Shown: positions 29,430 through 40,370, counted from the first letter of the stretch. The stretch: 64,000 nucleotides of DNA from Methanobacterium sp. ERen5 (GCA_024167805.1 CP099988.1:2178001-2242000); one strand, 5' to 3'. Translations and numbers: made by a program. Notes: generated by a model not told the origin, from the sequence alone.

Positions 29430-29589
29430 AACCTCCTTTTTTCTTTTTTTATATGGTTTAAAGTTTTTTAGATATATTTTATTTTATACATCGAAATTAT
29501 TTTTACACAATTCTCTGTGCCATGGAATAGATATGGGGTCATGACAAGTTTTATATGCGAGCATAAGGAAACATATTTCCGGTGATAGT

Positions 29590-29814
29590 TTGATTGATCT
29601 TAACAATAATTTACACATGATAATAGGTTTAGTTGGAATTGGAGGATTAGCAGTGAGTATGCTGTTAATAGGTGTTTTAATGTTTACTTTATCAGCATTT
29701 TACTTGAGAAAACCAATGATTGCAGGTTTAATAGGCAACATTTCTTCATTTACAGTTGCTATCGGCGTTATACTCCTTTTCATAAAAAAAGATTTGAATA
29801 AAAACCAAAATTAA
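29590..29814 (+). CDS. Small two-helix membrane protein
   Basis: Seventy-four residues starting at TTG 29590, seven bases after CCGGTGAT. Two hydrophobic helices (MIIGLVGIGGLAVSMLLIGV, and LIGNISSFTVAIGVILLF) with a Lys-rich C-terminus. No family recognised. Confidence 0.6.
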   Translation: MIDLNNNLHMIIGLVGIGGLAVSMLLIGVLMFTLSAFYLRKPMIAGLIGNISSFTVAIGVILLFIKKDLNKNQN

Positions 29815-30311
29815 CTAATTTTTTCTACTCATTTAGTTTAATACATGGAGTAACTCTTAAAAATTCACGATTGTGGTTAAATTTAACTTCATGATCCAAG
29901 ATTCATAAACCCAAATTTAATTTTTTACCTTTTTTACATTGAATTTTTTTCATGATGAGTTGAACAAACTCACAATGTTATAACCATACATTTCATAACT
30001 TGTTTAGTTGAGCAAATTTGTTAAACAGTTAACGATATAAATCATGTATTTAGGGCAAATACTTTCAATTTAATAGTAATATTATTTTTAGGTAAAAATT
30101 ATTACATAAATGTAATATTCTCAATACTATTCTATTTATTTTTAGAAAAGAAACGAAAGTTTAATAAATAGAGTTATACTACTTTTTTATTAATTTAAAT
30201 GATTTAAATAACTTCATAATAGGTTATTTTTTGAATTGTTTATTCATTTGAAGGTTTAGAATTAATAAAAATCTTATGGATATATAAAAATCATATGATA
30301 GGTGATGTATA
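29815..30311. other. Intergenic region, 497 bp
   Basis: Very AT-rich upstream region of the acyl-CoA synthetase gene. It has many TATA-like tracts but no reading frame or convincing repeat. An AGGTGATGTATA ribosome binding site closes it. Confidence 0.4.
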
Positions 30312-32398
30312 ATGCTTAATGTCATGTTCAATGCGAAATCGGTTGCAGTTATAGGAGCATCTGAAACCAAGGGTAAAATAGGAAATGATTTGATGATCTC
30401 TCTGTTAAATTATTACCATGGAGAAATCGTACCAATAAATCCAAAGGGTGGAAAAGTAATGGGGATTCCAGCCCACACGTCCATCAAGGATTATGGATAC
30501 GTAGATCTTGCTGTTATAGTCATACCTGCTCCATTAGTTCTCAGGGCAGTGAGGGATTGTGGAGAAACAGGAATCAAAAATGTGGTTGTAATATCTGCAG
30601 GATTTAAAGAAGCAAGTGAAGAGGGAGCAAGGCTCGAAAAGGAACTGGTGGAAATATGCAATGAATTCGACATAAACCTGGTTGGACCTAATTGCTTGGG
30701 TATAATGAATACCTACAACGATATGAATGCATCATTCTCTTCAGACATTGCACACAAGGGAAAAATTGGGTTCATGACACAGTCAGGAGCAATATTTGCC
30801 GCAATTCTTGACTATGCAGATAAGAAGAACATAGGATTTTCCAGACTCATAAGTCTTGGTAACAAGGCAGGGGTCAATGAAAAGGAGTGCATGGAAAATT
30901 TCATGGAAGACGAAAACACTGGCGTAATAACAGCCTACCTCGAAGGAATTGTGGATGGTCCTGGATTTATCCAAGCAAGTAGAAAGGCTTCGAAGATAAA
31001 ACCTGTGGTTGTTATAAAGTCCGGAACAACTGCCAAGGGATCAGAGGCAGTTTCTTCCCATACTGGGACAATAGCAGGTTCGGACTCTGCATACGACGCA
31101 GCATTTTCCCAGTGTGGAATTCTTCGTGCAAGTTCCCTTGAAGAGATGATGGATTTCAGCAGAACACTTGCACTTTTCCCACTTCCAAAAGGTAATAGAA
31201 TAGCCATAATTACAAATGCTGGAGGTCCAGGTATCATGACCACAGATGCTACCATCAAGGCAGGTCTGGAACTAGCAGCTTTAACAGACGAAACCAAACA
31301 AAAATTAACTGAAGGATTACCAGACACAGCAAACGTTAAAAATCCAGTGGATGTACTTGGAGATGCCAGTCCAGAAAGATTTGGATTTGCACTGGACATC
31401 GTGCTTAAAGACCCAAATGTTGACGGTGTAATCTACCTTGTAACACCACAGTCAGTAACGGATCCAGAGGGAACAGCCAAAGTTGCAATTGAACACGCAA
31501 CTAAATCAGATAAACCTGTTTTATTCAGTTTCTTCGGAGGAACCAGATGTGCAGAGGCAGAAAAGGTTTTAACAGATAAAATGGTACCGAACTACCTGTA
31601 TCCAAAGACAGCTGTAACCAGTATGAAGGCACTCTATGACTACACAGTCATAAAGAACCAGGAGTATCCTGAACCACCTCAGTTTGATGTTGACAGAACT
31701 AAGGTCGAGGCCATAATTGCGGATGCAAGAAAAAGGGTGTTAAAACCCTTGGATTAGAATCATTCGACCTTTTAAAGGCCTACGGCATACCAATAGTTGG
31801 AACGGCAATAACCAAAACTGTGGAAGAAACTGTTGAAGCAGCAGAGGAAATTGGATATCCTCTTGTCATGAAAATAATGTCTCCACAGATATCACACAAG
31901 TCAGATGTTGGTGGAATCAAACTCAATCTCTACAGTGCAGCTGATGTGAGAGAAGCCTACGAAGACATGATGGAAAACATACCAAAACTCGAACCTGAAG
32001 CTGTGCTTGAAGGTGTTCAACTTCAAAAGATGTTATCCGGTGGTAAGGAAGTGATCATTGGAATGATCCAAGACCCAACATTTGGACCAACCCTCATGTT
32101 TGGATTGGGTGGTACATATGTGGAGATACTAAAAGATGTTAAATTCGCCATTGCACCAGTAAATGAAATGGAAGCCCATAATATGATAAAGGGAGTTAAA
32201 TCCTATAAACTTCTTGAAGGGGCACGTGGAGAAAATGCAGCAGACATAGCATCTATCACAGACACCATACTCAAAATATCACAACTCGTCACAGATTTCC
32301 CAGAGATCAGCGAGTTTGAGATAAACCCACTCATGGTATTTGATGAAGGAGAAGGTGCACTTGCAGTGGACATGAGATTAATATTGAAGGATGAATAA
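30312..32398 (+). CDS. Acetate/acyl-CoA ligase (ADP-forming), fused alpha-beta, one-base frameshift
   Basis: One extra base at 31742-31748 (AAAACCC) joins two frames ([15 protein letters not shown]) into about 695 residues. Alpha part: CoA-binding domain [27 protein letters not shown], Ligase_CoA with [15 protein letters not shown], and [18 protein letters not shown] holding the phospho-histidine. Beta part: ATP-grasp_5 with [20 protein letters not shown] then VGGIKLNL, and [15 protein letters not shown] [13 protein letters not shown]. The family makes ATP from acyl-CoA or activates acids at the cost of ATP and forms ADP. In a methanogen, acid activation is more likely. Substrate cannot be assigned. 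Confidence 0.92.
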
Positions 32399-32799
32399 AA
32401 TCCTCAAACCAATCTCATCTATTTTTTTACTTTTTTTATAAAATAAATCATTAAGCAGTGATTTTTTATTCAATTCTTGAATATTTCGAATTTTTCTGGA
32501 TATCCTTCCATTATACATAAAAAAAATAAGTTAAGATTTTATAAGTTCACTGTATGGTTAATCTGGATTTTACGAGTTCATGATCCGATATGGGTTAACT
32601 ATTTTCTAATGAAAACTAAAGATACAAATTGAATTATAAATTTGTTATTTAGAATTAAAATAAAGCTAAAGTATTGAATATTTATTTCATAAAAAGAGCC
32701 ATAGAGTTTTAAAGAAAAGGATCAGTTTATCAGATTTTTAATGTAAAAAAGTAGGGTAGATTAATAAATTCATTTTTCAGAATTTATTAAGTCAATGAC
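32399..32799. other. Intergenic region, 401 bp
   Basis: AT-rich, between the end of the synthetase gene and the leftward small Met-rich gene. Nothing supported was found. Confidence 0.4.
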
Positions 32800-32988
32800 T
32801 TACATTTTGGATTTTAACATTTCACGGCTTTTTTTGAGATATTTGAGTTTAAGTTCTAACATCTCAATTTTTTCATCCATTTTCATGGCATACATCTGTA
32901 TCATATCTTCTTTACTCATCATTTCCATCATTTTTTCACCCATCATCTCATGTCCACCCATCATATGTTCTTTGTGTTGTCCCCACAT
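32800..32988 (-). CDS. Small Met/His-rich protein, possible metal binder
   Basis: From ATG 32988 after GAGGGAGA, 62 residues: MWGQHKEHMMGGHEMMGEKM then MEMMSKEDMIQMYAMKMDEK, followed by a charged helix (IEMLELKLKYLKKSREMLKS). The unusual density of Met and His in the first half resembles copper or silver binding peptides, but no family is recognised and no metal transport gene is adjacent. A longer frame reaches 33021 but skips the ribosome binding site. Confidence 0.6.
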   Translation of the reverse strand: MWGQHKEHMMGGHEMMGEKMMEMMSKEDMIQMYAMKMDEKIEMLELKLKYLKKSREMLKSKM

Positions 32989-33209
32989 CTTATCTCCCTC
33001 TTTTTTATATTTTTTTAGCAAACTATGTCATAGAAGGTGTAAATAAAACAAACGACATTTGTCTTAATTCACCCTAATACACTATTATACACCATAACTA
33101 ATACAATTTTTGATTAATTAAATTACATATTATAAATTCCATAAATCTGCTAAATCCTACTTATATGGGGCGAATAACCACGTTGTTAATTTAATCAGTA
33201 TTTTATAAA

Positions 33210-33413
33210 TCCGCAGGCATTTATTAAAACCACACCTGGCAAAGGATTGAAATATGATGTGTCCAAGGTTACAATGAGTGTTAATGGTGGAAAAGCCATA
33301 TCTAACACAGATCCTAAACATTAAATGCACTATGAATTGTCAGCCTAATTGATGGGAAAACTGTACAGTTGAAAAAAATAAACAAATATTCTATCGTCTA
33401 TTATTTTTTTTAG
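33210..33413 (+). pseudogene. Disrupted fragment of a possible surface or secreted protein
   Basis: No start codon. Reads INPQAFIKTTPGKGLKYDVS, KVTMSVNGGKAISNTDPKH, then an in-frame TAA, then (with one base added near 33345) YELSALIDGKTVQLKKINKY and SIVYYFF. The polar, beta-type sequence could be the end of a secreted protein. It lies in a 475-base gap otherwise free of genes (32989-33463). Family not recognised. Confidence 0.3.
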
Positions 33414-33463
33414 TGCCAATTCAATCAAAAAAAAATGCAGATTTTCATATAAAAAAAATTGGA

Positions 33464-33685
33464 TTAAATTTTTTCTAAAAGTTCCAGGCCTTCACGTGTG
33501 AGTTCTACAACGTGGCCGTCTGAACCTTTTCCAGCGTACTTGATATGTCTTTTATGTCTGAGGTCGTGGATGTAATTTCTTAAAATTGGGCATTTGATCT
33601 TCAGTTTTTCTGATATTTCCCTTTCAGATATGCCGTTTTCAGCTTTAGCCACCAACTTTATGATTTTAATTTCATGCTCTTCCAT
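33464..33685 (-). CDS. Small winged-helix DNA-binding protein
   Basis: About 73 residues from ATG 33685 after GGAGTGA. EIKIIKLVAKAENGISEREI, SEKLKIKCPILRNYIHDLRH and a wing HIKYAGKGSDGHVVELTREG form a compact winged helix like those of methanogen phage/plasmid or housekeeping one-domain regulators. The partner 33889 gene is divergent. Targets unknown. Confidence 0.7.
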   Translation of the reverse strand: MEEHEIKIIKLVAKAENGISEREISEKLKIKCPILRNYIHDLRHKRHIKYAGKGSDGHVVELTREGLELLEKI

Positions 33686-33888
33686 TACTATCACTCCTAA
33701 TAGCCACTACATACTATATAACCACAGTACTATTAACATTTAACGATTTTAATCTGTTTAACTAAAAATCATATTTGGATTAGGCCAACTAAAACAATTA
33801 TGAGGTTATTCAAATCACAAATACCTCCTCTTTTTTAATAAAAATTTGGGGAAAATATGTAGATACTTGGTTAAACAGATAGTTAACC

Positions 33889-34317
33889 ATGGAAGAACAT
33901 GAACAAGTTGAAGTTAAAATTGATGATGACTTTGTTATAATGGTTGATAAAGGATTGGAAGATGTTGTTGAAAACTTCTTTCACTGGGAAATTGAAACAT
34001 GCAACTCATGCATTGATTACAAGGGATCGGTTTGGATAGAATTCTGCGACTTCGAAGAATGGCGGAAATTTCTACAGCTGGCACTGAGGAATAACATCGA
34101 AACAAGTGAGGGCCCTGAAACAGACACCCTATGGAATTTCCTCCAAAAGAAAGTTAATGTAAAACTGGTTTACGATGAAGAGCTCATGGAAGATCCCAAC
34201 AACGAAGATGCGGTTTTAGGAACAGGAGTTCTCATTATCTGTGTGGGACTAACATTCCCAAGAGAACACTTGGATGAGTTTAAAAATTTATTCTTCCAAG
34301 TCTTTAAACCTGAATAA
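33889..34317 (+). CDS. Hypothetical acidic protein
   Basis: A 142-residue acidic protein. EIETCNSCIDYKGSVWIEFC (about 46-65) has three cysteines that may bind metal, followed by DFEEWRKFLQLALRN and an ILIICVGLTFPREHLDEFKN strand-helix unit. It looks like a complete soluble alpha/beta domain. ATG 33889 has no obvious ribosome binding site. No family recognised. Confidence 0.6.
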   Translation: MEEHEQVEVKIDDDFVIMVDKGLEDVVENFFHWEIETCNSCIDYKGSVWIEFCDFEEWRKFLQLALRNNIETSEGPETDTLWNFLQKKVNVKLVYDEELMEDPNNEDAVLGTGVLIICVGLTFPREHLDEFKNLFFQVFKPE

Positions 34318-34430
34318 ACATCGTACAAATATAATGAAAGAAAATTAATTAAATTTCATAAATTCCCTTTTTTTAGCCAATTTCATTATTTATTTCCATT
34401 CTACTTTCTTGATGGAGGAGTATTCTGATT

Positions 34431-34800
34431 TTATTTATTGTTCTTTAATAAATCCTTTAAATCCCCAATGTCTTGAAGAGAAGTTTCAATATTTTTTATC
34501 CTCTCTTCCCTCTCATCCTCAGGTTCTTTGATTTGCTCATTAACCACGATGCAAGTGATGCTGTTAAAACTCCAATGAATGATACACCTATAAGCATCAT
34601 GAGAACAGATATGGCTTCTCCATTGTGGTGACTGGGCTGATGTTACTGTTTCCTGCAACCATGGTTGTCACTGTAAACCACAAAGCATCCCAAATGAATG
34701 TATACTTGGATTTGTCTCGTTTTCTATGATGTAAAATATTATTGTACCTGCAAAGAAGCGTGAAAAGATCTTCAATCTGGCCCAACTAAGTTCGATTTTA
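34431..34800 (-). pseudogene. Truncated ion-channel (Ion_trans_2-like) gene with three frameshifts
   Basis: Reading leftward with single bases added at 34689-34691, 34616-34617 and 34540-34541 restores FFAGTIIFYIIENETNPSIH, then DALWFTVTTMVAGNSNISPV, TTMEKAISVLMMLIGVSFIG, VLTASLASWL and a charged tail NEQIKEPEDEREERIKNIET. This is helix, pore loop, helix of a channel; the filter MVAGNSN departs from the K+ filter TVGYG. The N-terminal voltage-sensor part is absent: upstream DNA is a helicase fragment on the other strand. The open overlap up to about 34855 on this strand is probably chance. Confidence 0.6.
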
Positions 34801-35223
34801 AACAAGTATGAATATATGAACAAAAATCCGAAGATAAAGGATTTCATGTGGTATCTGTATTTACTTCCAGACAGTATTCAGTACGATGAACAGGTGGTTG
34901 ACAACCCAAAATCAGTTAAAATTTCAACCATACATCAGGCAAAGGGGCTGGAATTTCCAGTTGTATTCGTTTGTTCAGTTATTAAAAACAGATTTCCCGG
35001 AAGAAAAAAGAAGGACAAGAACATCGTACCCCTACCCGGGGAATTACTGCTTAAATTTAAAAATAAAGATTCTTCAGATTTAGGTGATGTTACAATCTCT
35101 GATACCTTTGATTTGGAGGAAAGAAGATTGTTTTACGTGGCCATGACCCGAGCTCAGGACGTGCTAGTGGTATCCACAGCAGATAAAATAAATGTTAAAA
35201 AAGTAGGATTCTCCCCATTGTAA
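34747..35223 (+). pseudogene. C-terminal remnant of a UvrD/PcrA-type helicase
   Basis: The frame opens after TAA at 34732 and reads PAKKREKIFNLAQLSSILNK, then DSIQYDEQVVDNPKSVKIST, IHQAKGLEFPVVFVCSV (motif V region) and FDLEERRLFYVAMTRAQDVL (motif VI), the end of superfamily 1 helicases. The whole ATPase front (motifs I-IV) is missing. After 35213-35216 (C4), one extra base would extend it as SPIVNEIEGIIK. It starts where the facing channel remnant ends, so both 5' ends seem to have been lost in one deletion. Confidence 0.72.
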
Positions 35224-35529
35224 ATGAAATTGAGGGAATCATTAAAATCCAAATACCGAGTCAGAATATGCGCCACACTGGGTTACTTCGTTGTGCCATT
35301 TGACATTATCCCAGAACAAATATACGGCCCCCACGGATACATAGACGACATATTCCTATGTTCTCATGTTTTAAACGAATTTAAAGAAGAAATTGGAATA
35401 GAGTTATTAGATGAACACTGGAATGGTGATGAAGAACTAGAAGATGTTCTGGAAGTTTGTTACAATCAGTCCAAGGAAATATTAGGGGATAAAACATCTG
35501 AAATTCTAAATTTCGTGGGGTTCATTTAA
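35224..35529 (+). CDS. DUF1232 (YkvA-like) protein, probably 5'-shortened
   Basis: A 101-residue protein starting directly after the helicase stop. YRVRICATLGYFVVPFDIIP EQIYGPHGYIDD is the YkvA core with the typical P-x-D-x-I-P and G-Y-x-D-D motifs. The family usually has a longer helical N-terminus, so the front may have been lost in the same rearrangement; the ATG used here may be fortuitous. The C-terminal half is acidic and helical. Function unknown, membrane-associated in relatives. Confidence 0.65.
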   Translation: MKLRESLKSKYRVRICATLGYFVVPFDIIPEQIYGPHGYIDDIFLCSHVLNEFKEEIGIELLDEHWNGDEELEDVLEVCYNQSKEILGDKTSEILNFVGFI

Positions 35530-35806
35530 CTTTATCAGTTACATAAATTTTTTTCAAATCCTTCAGAAAACAGAATAATTCCCTTAATTTTAAAATATTA
35601 AAATGAAATTGACTTGAAAAGCCTGAAATAGATATAAAGGTTCGAGATTATAGCTTTTAATTTTGAAGTATTTCAAACCAGAATGCTATATATCTTAATT
35701 AATATTTTATGGAAATTATTTTAAAATTTTTAAAATCAGAACTTGCATATTATATTGAATTCATGTCAAAAAAAAAATTGGGGAAAAAATTTAGTTGTTT
35801 TTTTGT

Positions 35807-38800
35807 TTACCTTTTGAGCCTAGGAATGATGGTTCCACCAAGAACCATGAGTAAAGCTGCTATTATACCAGTGAATGGTACACCGGTTTTTTGCATGCCT
35901 ATGGTTCCAGATTCAGCATTCAAAGTATTTGTTGAATGGTTTCCAGAATTGTTGTTTCCACCAGCAGCTCGCACATGAACAGTTGTGGTTGCATTTTGCC
36001 CTGTGTTCAATAGTGTAGCAGTGTTTACAATATTTGTCCCGGCTACAGAAGCTGTAGGGGTTACAAATATTCGTAATATAGCACTAGTTCCACTTAAAAG
36101 GGTTCCAACATTCCATATTCCTGTAACGTGGTTGTAGGTTCCTTGTGTTGCTGTGTAACTGTTGAAGGTTAAACCATTATGGATTAAATCCATAACCTGA
36201 ATACCATTAACAGTATTTTGACCATTATTAGTCACACTTAACGTGTAATAGAACTTTTGGCCAACTCTAGGTGTACTAGTACTTGCAGTTTTAGTTAAAA
36301 CCACATTTGCTGCAGATACTGCATTAACAAAGATGGCTGAATTAGCTATCTGATCTGTTGTTGTTGCAGAGTTAACTACTGTTTCACCTGCTAAAGAAGC
36401 TGTAGGGGTTACAAATATTCGTAATATAGCACTAGCACCATTTAACAGGGTTCCAACGTTCCATATTCCTGTTACAGGGTTGTAGGTTCCTTGTGTTGCG
36501 GTGTAACTGTTGAAAGTTAACCCACTTGGCACATGATCAGTTACCTGAACATTGTTAGCTGTATTTGGGCCGTTATTTTTCACAGTTACTATGTAATGGA
36601 ACCTGTGGTTCACATCATTTACTATTTCACTAACAGTTTTAGTTAAAACAACAGGCACAGGAGTTAAGGGTACAGATACAGTTGCGGTTGCTGAATTACC
36701 TCCGGTAGTTGCAGTGTTTATTATGGTTGTACCTGCTGCAGCAGCTGTAGTGGTTACAAAGAGTTGTAACGTTGCAACAGCCCCACTTAGCAGGGTTCCA
36801 ACATTCCATATACCTGTTGCGCTGTTGTAGGTTCCCTGACTTGCTGTGTAACTGTTGAAGGTTAAACCACTTGGTATGTGATCAGTTACTTGAACACCTG
36901 TTGCGGTATTTGGACCATTATTTGTTGCAATTAACGTATAATTGAACTGTTGACCCACATTAGGTGTACTTGTACTTGCAGTTTTGGTTAAACCGATAGT
37001 TGGTGGTGTTGAAGGTATGGTTACAGTTGTACCGTTTGTTGTGTTTGTGTTTACAAGTGTTACATTTTTAGTAACAAGTGTACCAGCTAAAGAAGCAGTA
37101 GGTGTGACAAACAGTTGTAATACAGCACTTTCACCACTTGCTAAGGTACCCACATTCCATATTTCAGTGGAATATGTATATGTTCCCTGGCTAGCAGTGT
37201 AACTATTAAATGTTAAACCTGCAGGTATACCATCAGTCAACTGTACATCTGTAGCAGAATCTGGACCATTATTAGTCACAGTTATGGTGTAATGGAACTG
37301 TTGACCTACACTCGGCGAACTGTTACTGGCGGTAATGGTAAAAGTCATGTTGTAAATCTTGAAAGGATTTACAGCCACGGTACCCACCACATCGTTAGGT
37401 CCAGGACCTGTTACAGAACCCCACCAGTTATTAACAGCATTTACTACTCCTACATTTGCAGGAATAGGGCTTGAGACAAATACATTGTCGTTTTGTGTAG
37501 AAACAACATTGTTGACAATATCTCTACCAGTCGATGCATTATTGTCCACAAGAGCATTATCTGTTACACTTGAGGTTGCAGCATTTGCTAGGGTTGTACT
37601 CGTTAGTGAGTTTTGAGTTACAGTTGATACTGCGTTGTTGTATAGAGCCCCACCACTTTGAGCAGTGTTACCAGCTAAGGTACTAAAGGTTGCTGTTATT
37701 GTAGCAACATTGTTTATTAGGTAATTTGTAAATGTACTGGTAGTTACACTGGTTATAGCAGCATTATACAGGGCTCCACCATTATTTGAAGCAATATTGC
37801 CCATTATAGCACTGTCTGTGATTGTCACAGTTCCAGTGTTAAGTACAGTTGCTGGACCTGTGAGGGTTACAGCATTACGCGTTACAAAATTAGCAACGTT
37901 ACTCACAGCACCACCATTAGTAGCTTTATTTCCTAAAAATGTGCTGCCTGTGATTGTAACTGTTCCACCATTCTTTGTAATTATGGTACGTGTTAATGTG
38001 CTGCTATCAACTACGCTGAAAGTAGCATCATTTGCTATTGCTCCACCGTTGTTTCCAGCGGTGTTGCCGGTAAATATGCTTTTGCTAATAACTAAAGTTC
38101 CACCATTCTGTGTTATTGTGTAATCTGTGAGTGTTGTACTGGTTGTTATGTTTATGGTTCCACCGTTGAATATAGCTCCACCATTTTGTGTTGCGGTGTT
38201 ACCTGTAAATGTAGAGTTGTTTACAGTTAATGTTCCACCGTTTGCTCCAATGGTTTCACCGGTATGCGTGGTTGAATCATAGGTTAATGTGCCGCCGTTG
38301 TAGATAGCTCCACCATTTGTTGCAGAGTTACTCTTGAAAACACTATTTGTAACAGTTAAAGTTCCATCGTTACGGATACCACCACCAGAAACTCCTTTCC
38401 ATGGGTAATTATTAAATTTCTGAAGTGTGCCGTAACTCCTTTACTGATGATGAATACTGTTCCAAGATTCTGACCGTCTATTGTGGCATAACCATTGCTA
38501 AATACATTGAAATCCAGATTTTTAGTTATTAAAAGTCCATGTTCAAAGAATGTTGCACCTTTTTCAAGCATTATGGTGTCTCCACTTTGAGCATCTGTAA
38601 TTGCCGAAGCAATTGTAGGGAAAATGTATCCTGCAGGGTGTCCTCCACGGGCCACAGGAGCTCCACTATTATAAATTTGTGGATCTGCTATCTTTTGTCC
38701 GTTTTTAGTTTTTGCTGAATTAGAAGTTTTGTTATTTTTTGAAGGGTTAGCTTTGGCCTTGGACTGAACAGTTGTCTGGGTATTCGCAACTTGTCCAGCA

Positions 38801-38988
38801 CTAGTCACTTTAACGTTATGTGATGAAACCACCACGTGGTTAGATGTGCTATTAGCCGCTGCAACATCGTTAACAGAGAATGATAAAACTAAAGCAAGGG
38901 CTACCAGAAGTAATGGAACCATTATTTTAGTTTTATTTTCAAATAAAAAGTTGTTACTGTCCTCGTTTGTAATTTTTTGTTTTCTAAT
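35807..38988 (-). CDS. Large DUF11/beta-helix adhesin with C-terminal anchor, one-base frameshift
   Basis: About 1060 residues once the A3 at 38389-38391 gains a base. N-terminus: signal-anchor MVPLLLVALALVLSFSV (cleavage after AAA); a Ser/Thr/Lys-rich linker; beta-helix (about 110-560) of NGGAI/NGGAV units closing with NNWWGSVTGPGPNDV; four DUF11 domains of about 116 residues (VGQQFxYTxxxTNNGPNTA ... GIWNVGTLLSG); then Asn/Ser spacer and a C-terminal signal GMQKTGVPFTGIIAALLMVL ending IPRLKR. It is a cell-surface adhesin-like protein. Upstream of ATG 38922 the same frame continues 22 codons to ATT 38988, which sits five bases after GGAGGTG; the start may be that ATT. Confidence 0.85.
35990..37330 (-). 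repeat. Four tandem DUF11 coding repeats, about 348 bp each
   Basis: Copies repeat at about 345-354 bases. The two C-terminal copies share at least 37 identical bases (36051-36087 and 36399-36435), pointing to recent duplication; the other two are more diverged. Such arrays change copy number by recombination. Confidence 0.75.
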
Positions 38989-39590
38989 CTTTTCACCTCC
39001 TTTATGTTCCTTCTCGGATTGAGATAAATCACAAATTATTGAGGTCTAAATAGTTGAAAACAAGTTTATTACATCCATAAAATATCCAACAACTATAGGG
39101 ATTTAACTTAACAATAATTGTTGAAAGCACTGATCAATTGAATTTTTTTGCTGTTTTTATGCAAATAAAAACATTGAATTCGAAGTGTATGACCTCCCCC
39201 ATCCTAATTGTTATTTTTGGTTTCCGAAACCTAAATAGTTTATTATTAATATGCTGAAAAAAGTTGAAATAAATTCAAATAAGCCCCAATCAGAATGTAT
39301 TTTTTTATAATATCATGGAATACCAATAAAATTGTATATAATAAAATTTGGAATTGAGAAATGGAACATTAAATTTTTTTTAAATCAGCATTTTCTTTAA
39401 TTTAATCATTATAGGATTAAAATAAACCCCCTCAAATAATTTAAAGTTGAAAAGCAACTTACTATTTGTTTATTTGATATTACTAGATGTATGCATATAT
39501 AAAAAAAGGTCCAGAAATACCAATTTAACTATACTTGTAAAAAAATAGGTGCGGGAAATTTAAGGTAAAATTGCTAGTGCGAAATTTTTC
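38989..39590. other. Intergenic region, about 600 bp
   Basis: Very AT-rich region behind the adhesin start and the slipin end. It has the GGAGGTG site of the adhesin at 38994-39000 and a small AACAA-N3-TTGTT repeat near 39110. I see no gene. Confidence 0.4.
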
Positions 39591-40370
39591 CTATTTTTTT
39601 CCTTTTTCCATATTTTCTGTTTTCAGGAAGTTAGAAATGTCTGTGATGCTGTTCATAAGTGGCGCAGGGAATATTATGGTTGAATTTTTCTCTACAGCTA
39701 TCTGGTTTAGCACCTGCATAATTCTGAGTTGTAGTGCAATTGGATGTTCAGATATTATATCGGCAGCATCTCCCAGTTTGGATGCGGATAAATATTCACC
39801 TTCCGCTGCGATAATTTTTGCTCTTTTCTCCCTTTCAGCCTCAGCCTGCAATCCTATTACTCGTTTCATGTTCTCAGGGAGTGTTATGTCCTTGATTTCT
39901 ACCGTTGTAACGTTAATTCCCCAGGGTTCACTGTGTTTGTCTATGATCTCTTTAATTTTCAGGTTAATTTTAGGTGTTACAGATAGGATCTCATCTAGGT
40001 TGAACTGACCAACAACACTTCTTACCGTTGTTTGGGATATCTGGTTTACAGCCGCGGTGTAATTTTCAATTTCAACCACTGCTTTGTATGGGTCAATGAT
40101 TTTAAAGTAGGCAACTGCTGCCACATCAATTGATACATTGTCTTCTGTGATGATTTTCTGTGATTGTATTGGCATGGTAATTATTTGCAGTGACGGTTTG
40201 ACCATACGATCCACAAATGGAATTAATAATCTTAAACCCGGTTCTTTGACTCCAATAACCTTTCCAAATCGAAAAACAACACCTCTTTCATATTGATTCA
40301 CAATACGTATTGAAAGTCCCAAAATAACTAAAATGATAATTAATATTATGAATAATGTTATCAAATCCAT
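39591..40370 (-). CDS. Slipin (stomatin/SPFH-band 7 membrane protein)
   Basis: A 259-residue protein: N-terminal membrane anchor ([17 protein letters not shown]), then the SPFH domain with [51 protein letters not shown] and the slipin signature [20 protein letters not shown] followed by [18 protein letters not shown]. It scaffolds membrane microdomains. The usual NfeD partner gene is not next to it. Intact. Confidence 0.93.
   Translation of the reverse strand: MDLITLFIILIIILVILGLSIRIVNQYERGVVFRFGKVIGVKEPGLRLLIPFVDRMVKPSLQIITMPIQSQKIITEDNVSIDVAAVAYFKIIDPYKAVVEIENYTAAVNQISQTTVRSVVGQFNLDEILSVTPKINLKIKEIIDKHSEPWGINVTTVEIKDITLPENMKRVIGLQAEAEREKRAKIIAAEGEYLSASKLGDAADIISEHPIALQLRIMQVLNQIAVEKNSTIIFPAPLMNSITDISNFLKTENMEKGKK

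Noticed and set aside
34801..34860. Leftward open frame extending the channel remnant to an ATG (MKSFIFGFLFIYSYLF), which looks hydrophobic and membrane-like
   Set aside because: It is antisense to well-supported helicase sequence (NKNPKIKDFMWYLYLLPDS). Hydrophobic frames opposite such sequence arise easily, and the helicase reading continues into motifs V and VI.
35990..37330. CRISPR-like or recombination repeat array
   Set aside because: The repeats are about 348 bases long, fully coding and in frame; they are protein domains.
36984..38123. Rightward open frames across the adhesin gene
   Set aside because: They mirror the repetitive Thr/Asn/Gly-rich coding strand of the DUF11 and beta-helix regions and change frame with the repeats; none has a ribosome binding site.
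38200..38380. Separate small gene for the part between the two adhesin frames
   Set aside because: The amino-acid pattern continues the beta-helix repeats without interruption once one base is restored at 38389-38391.
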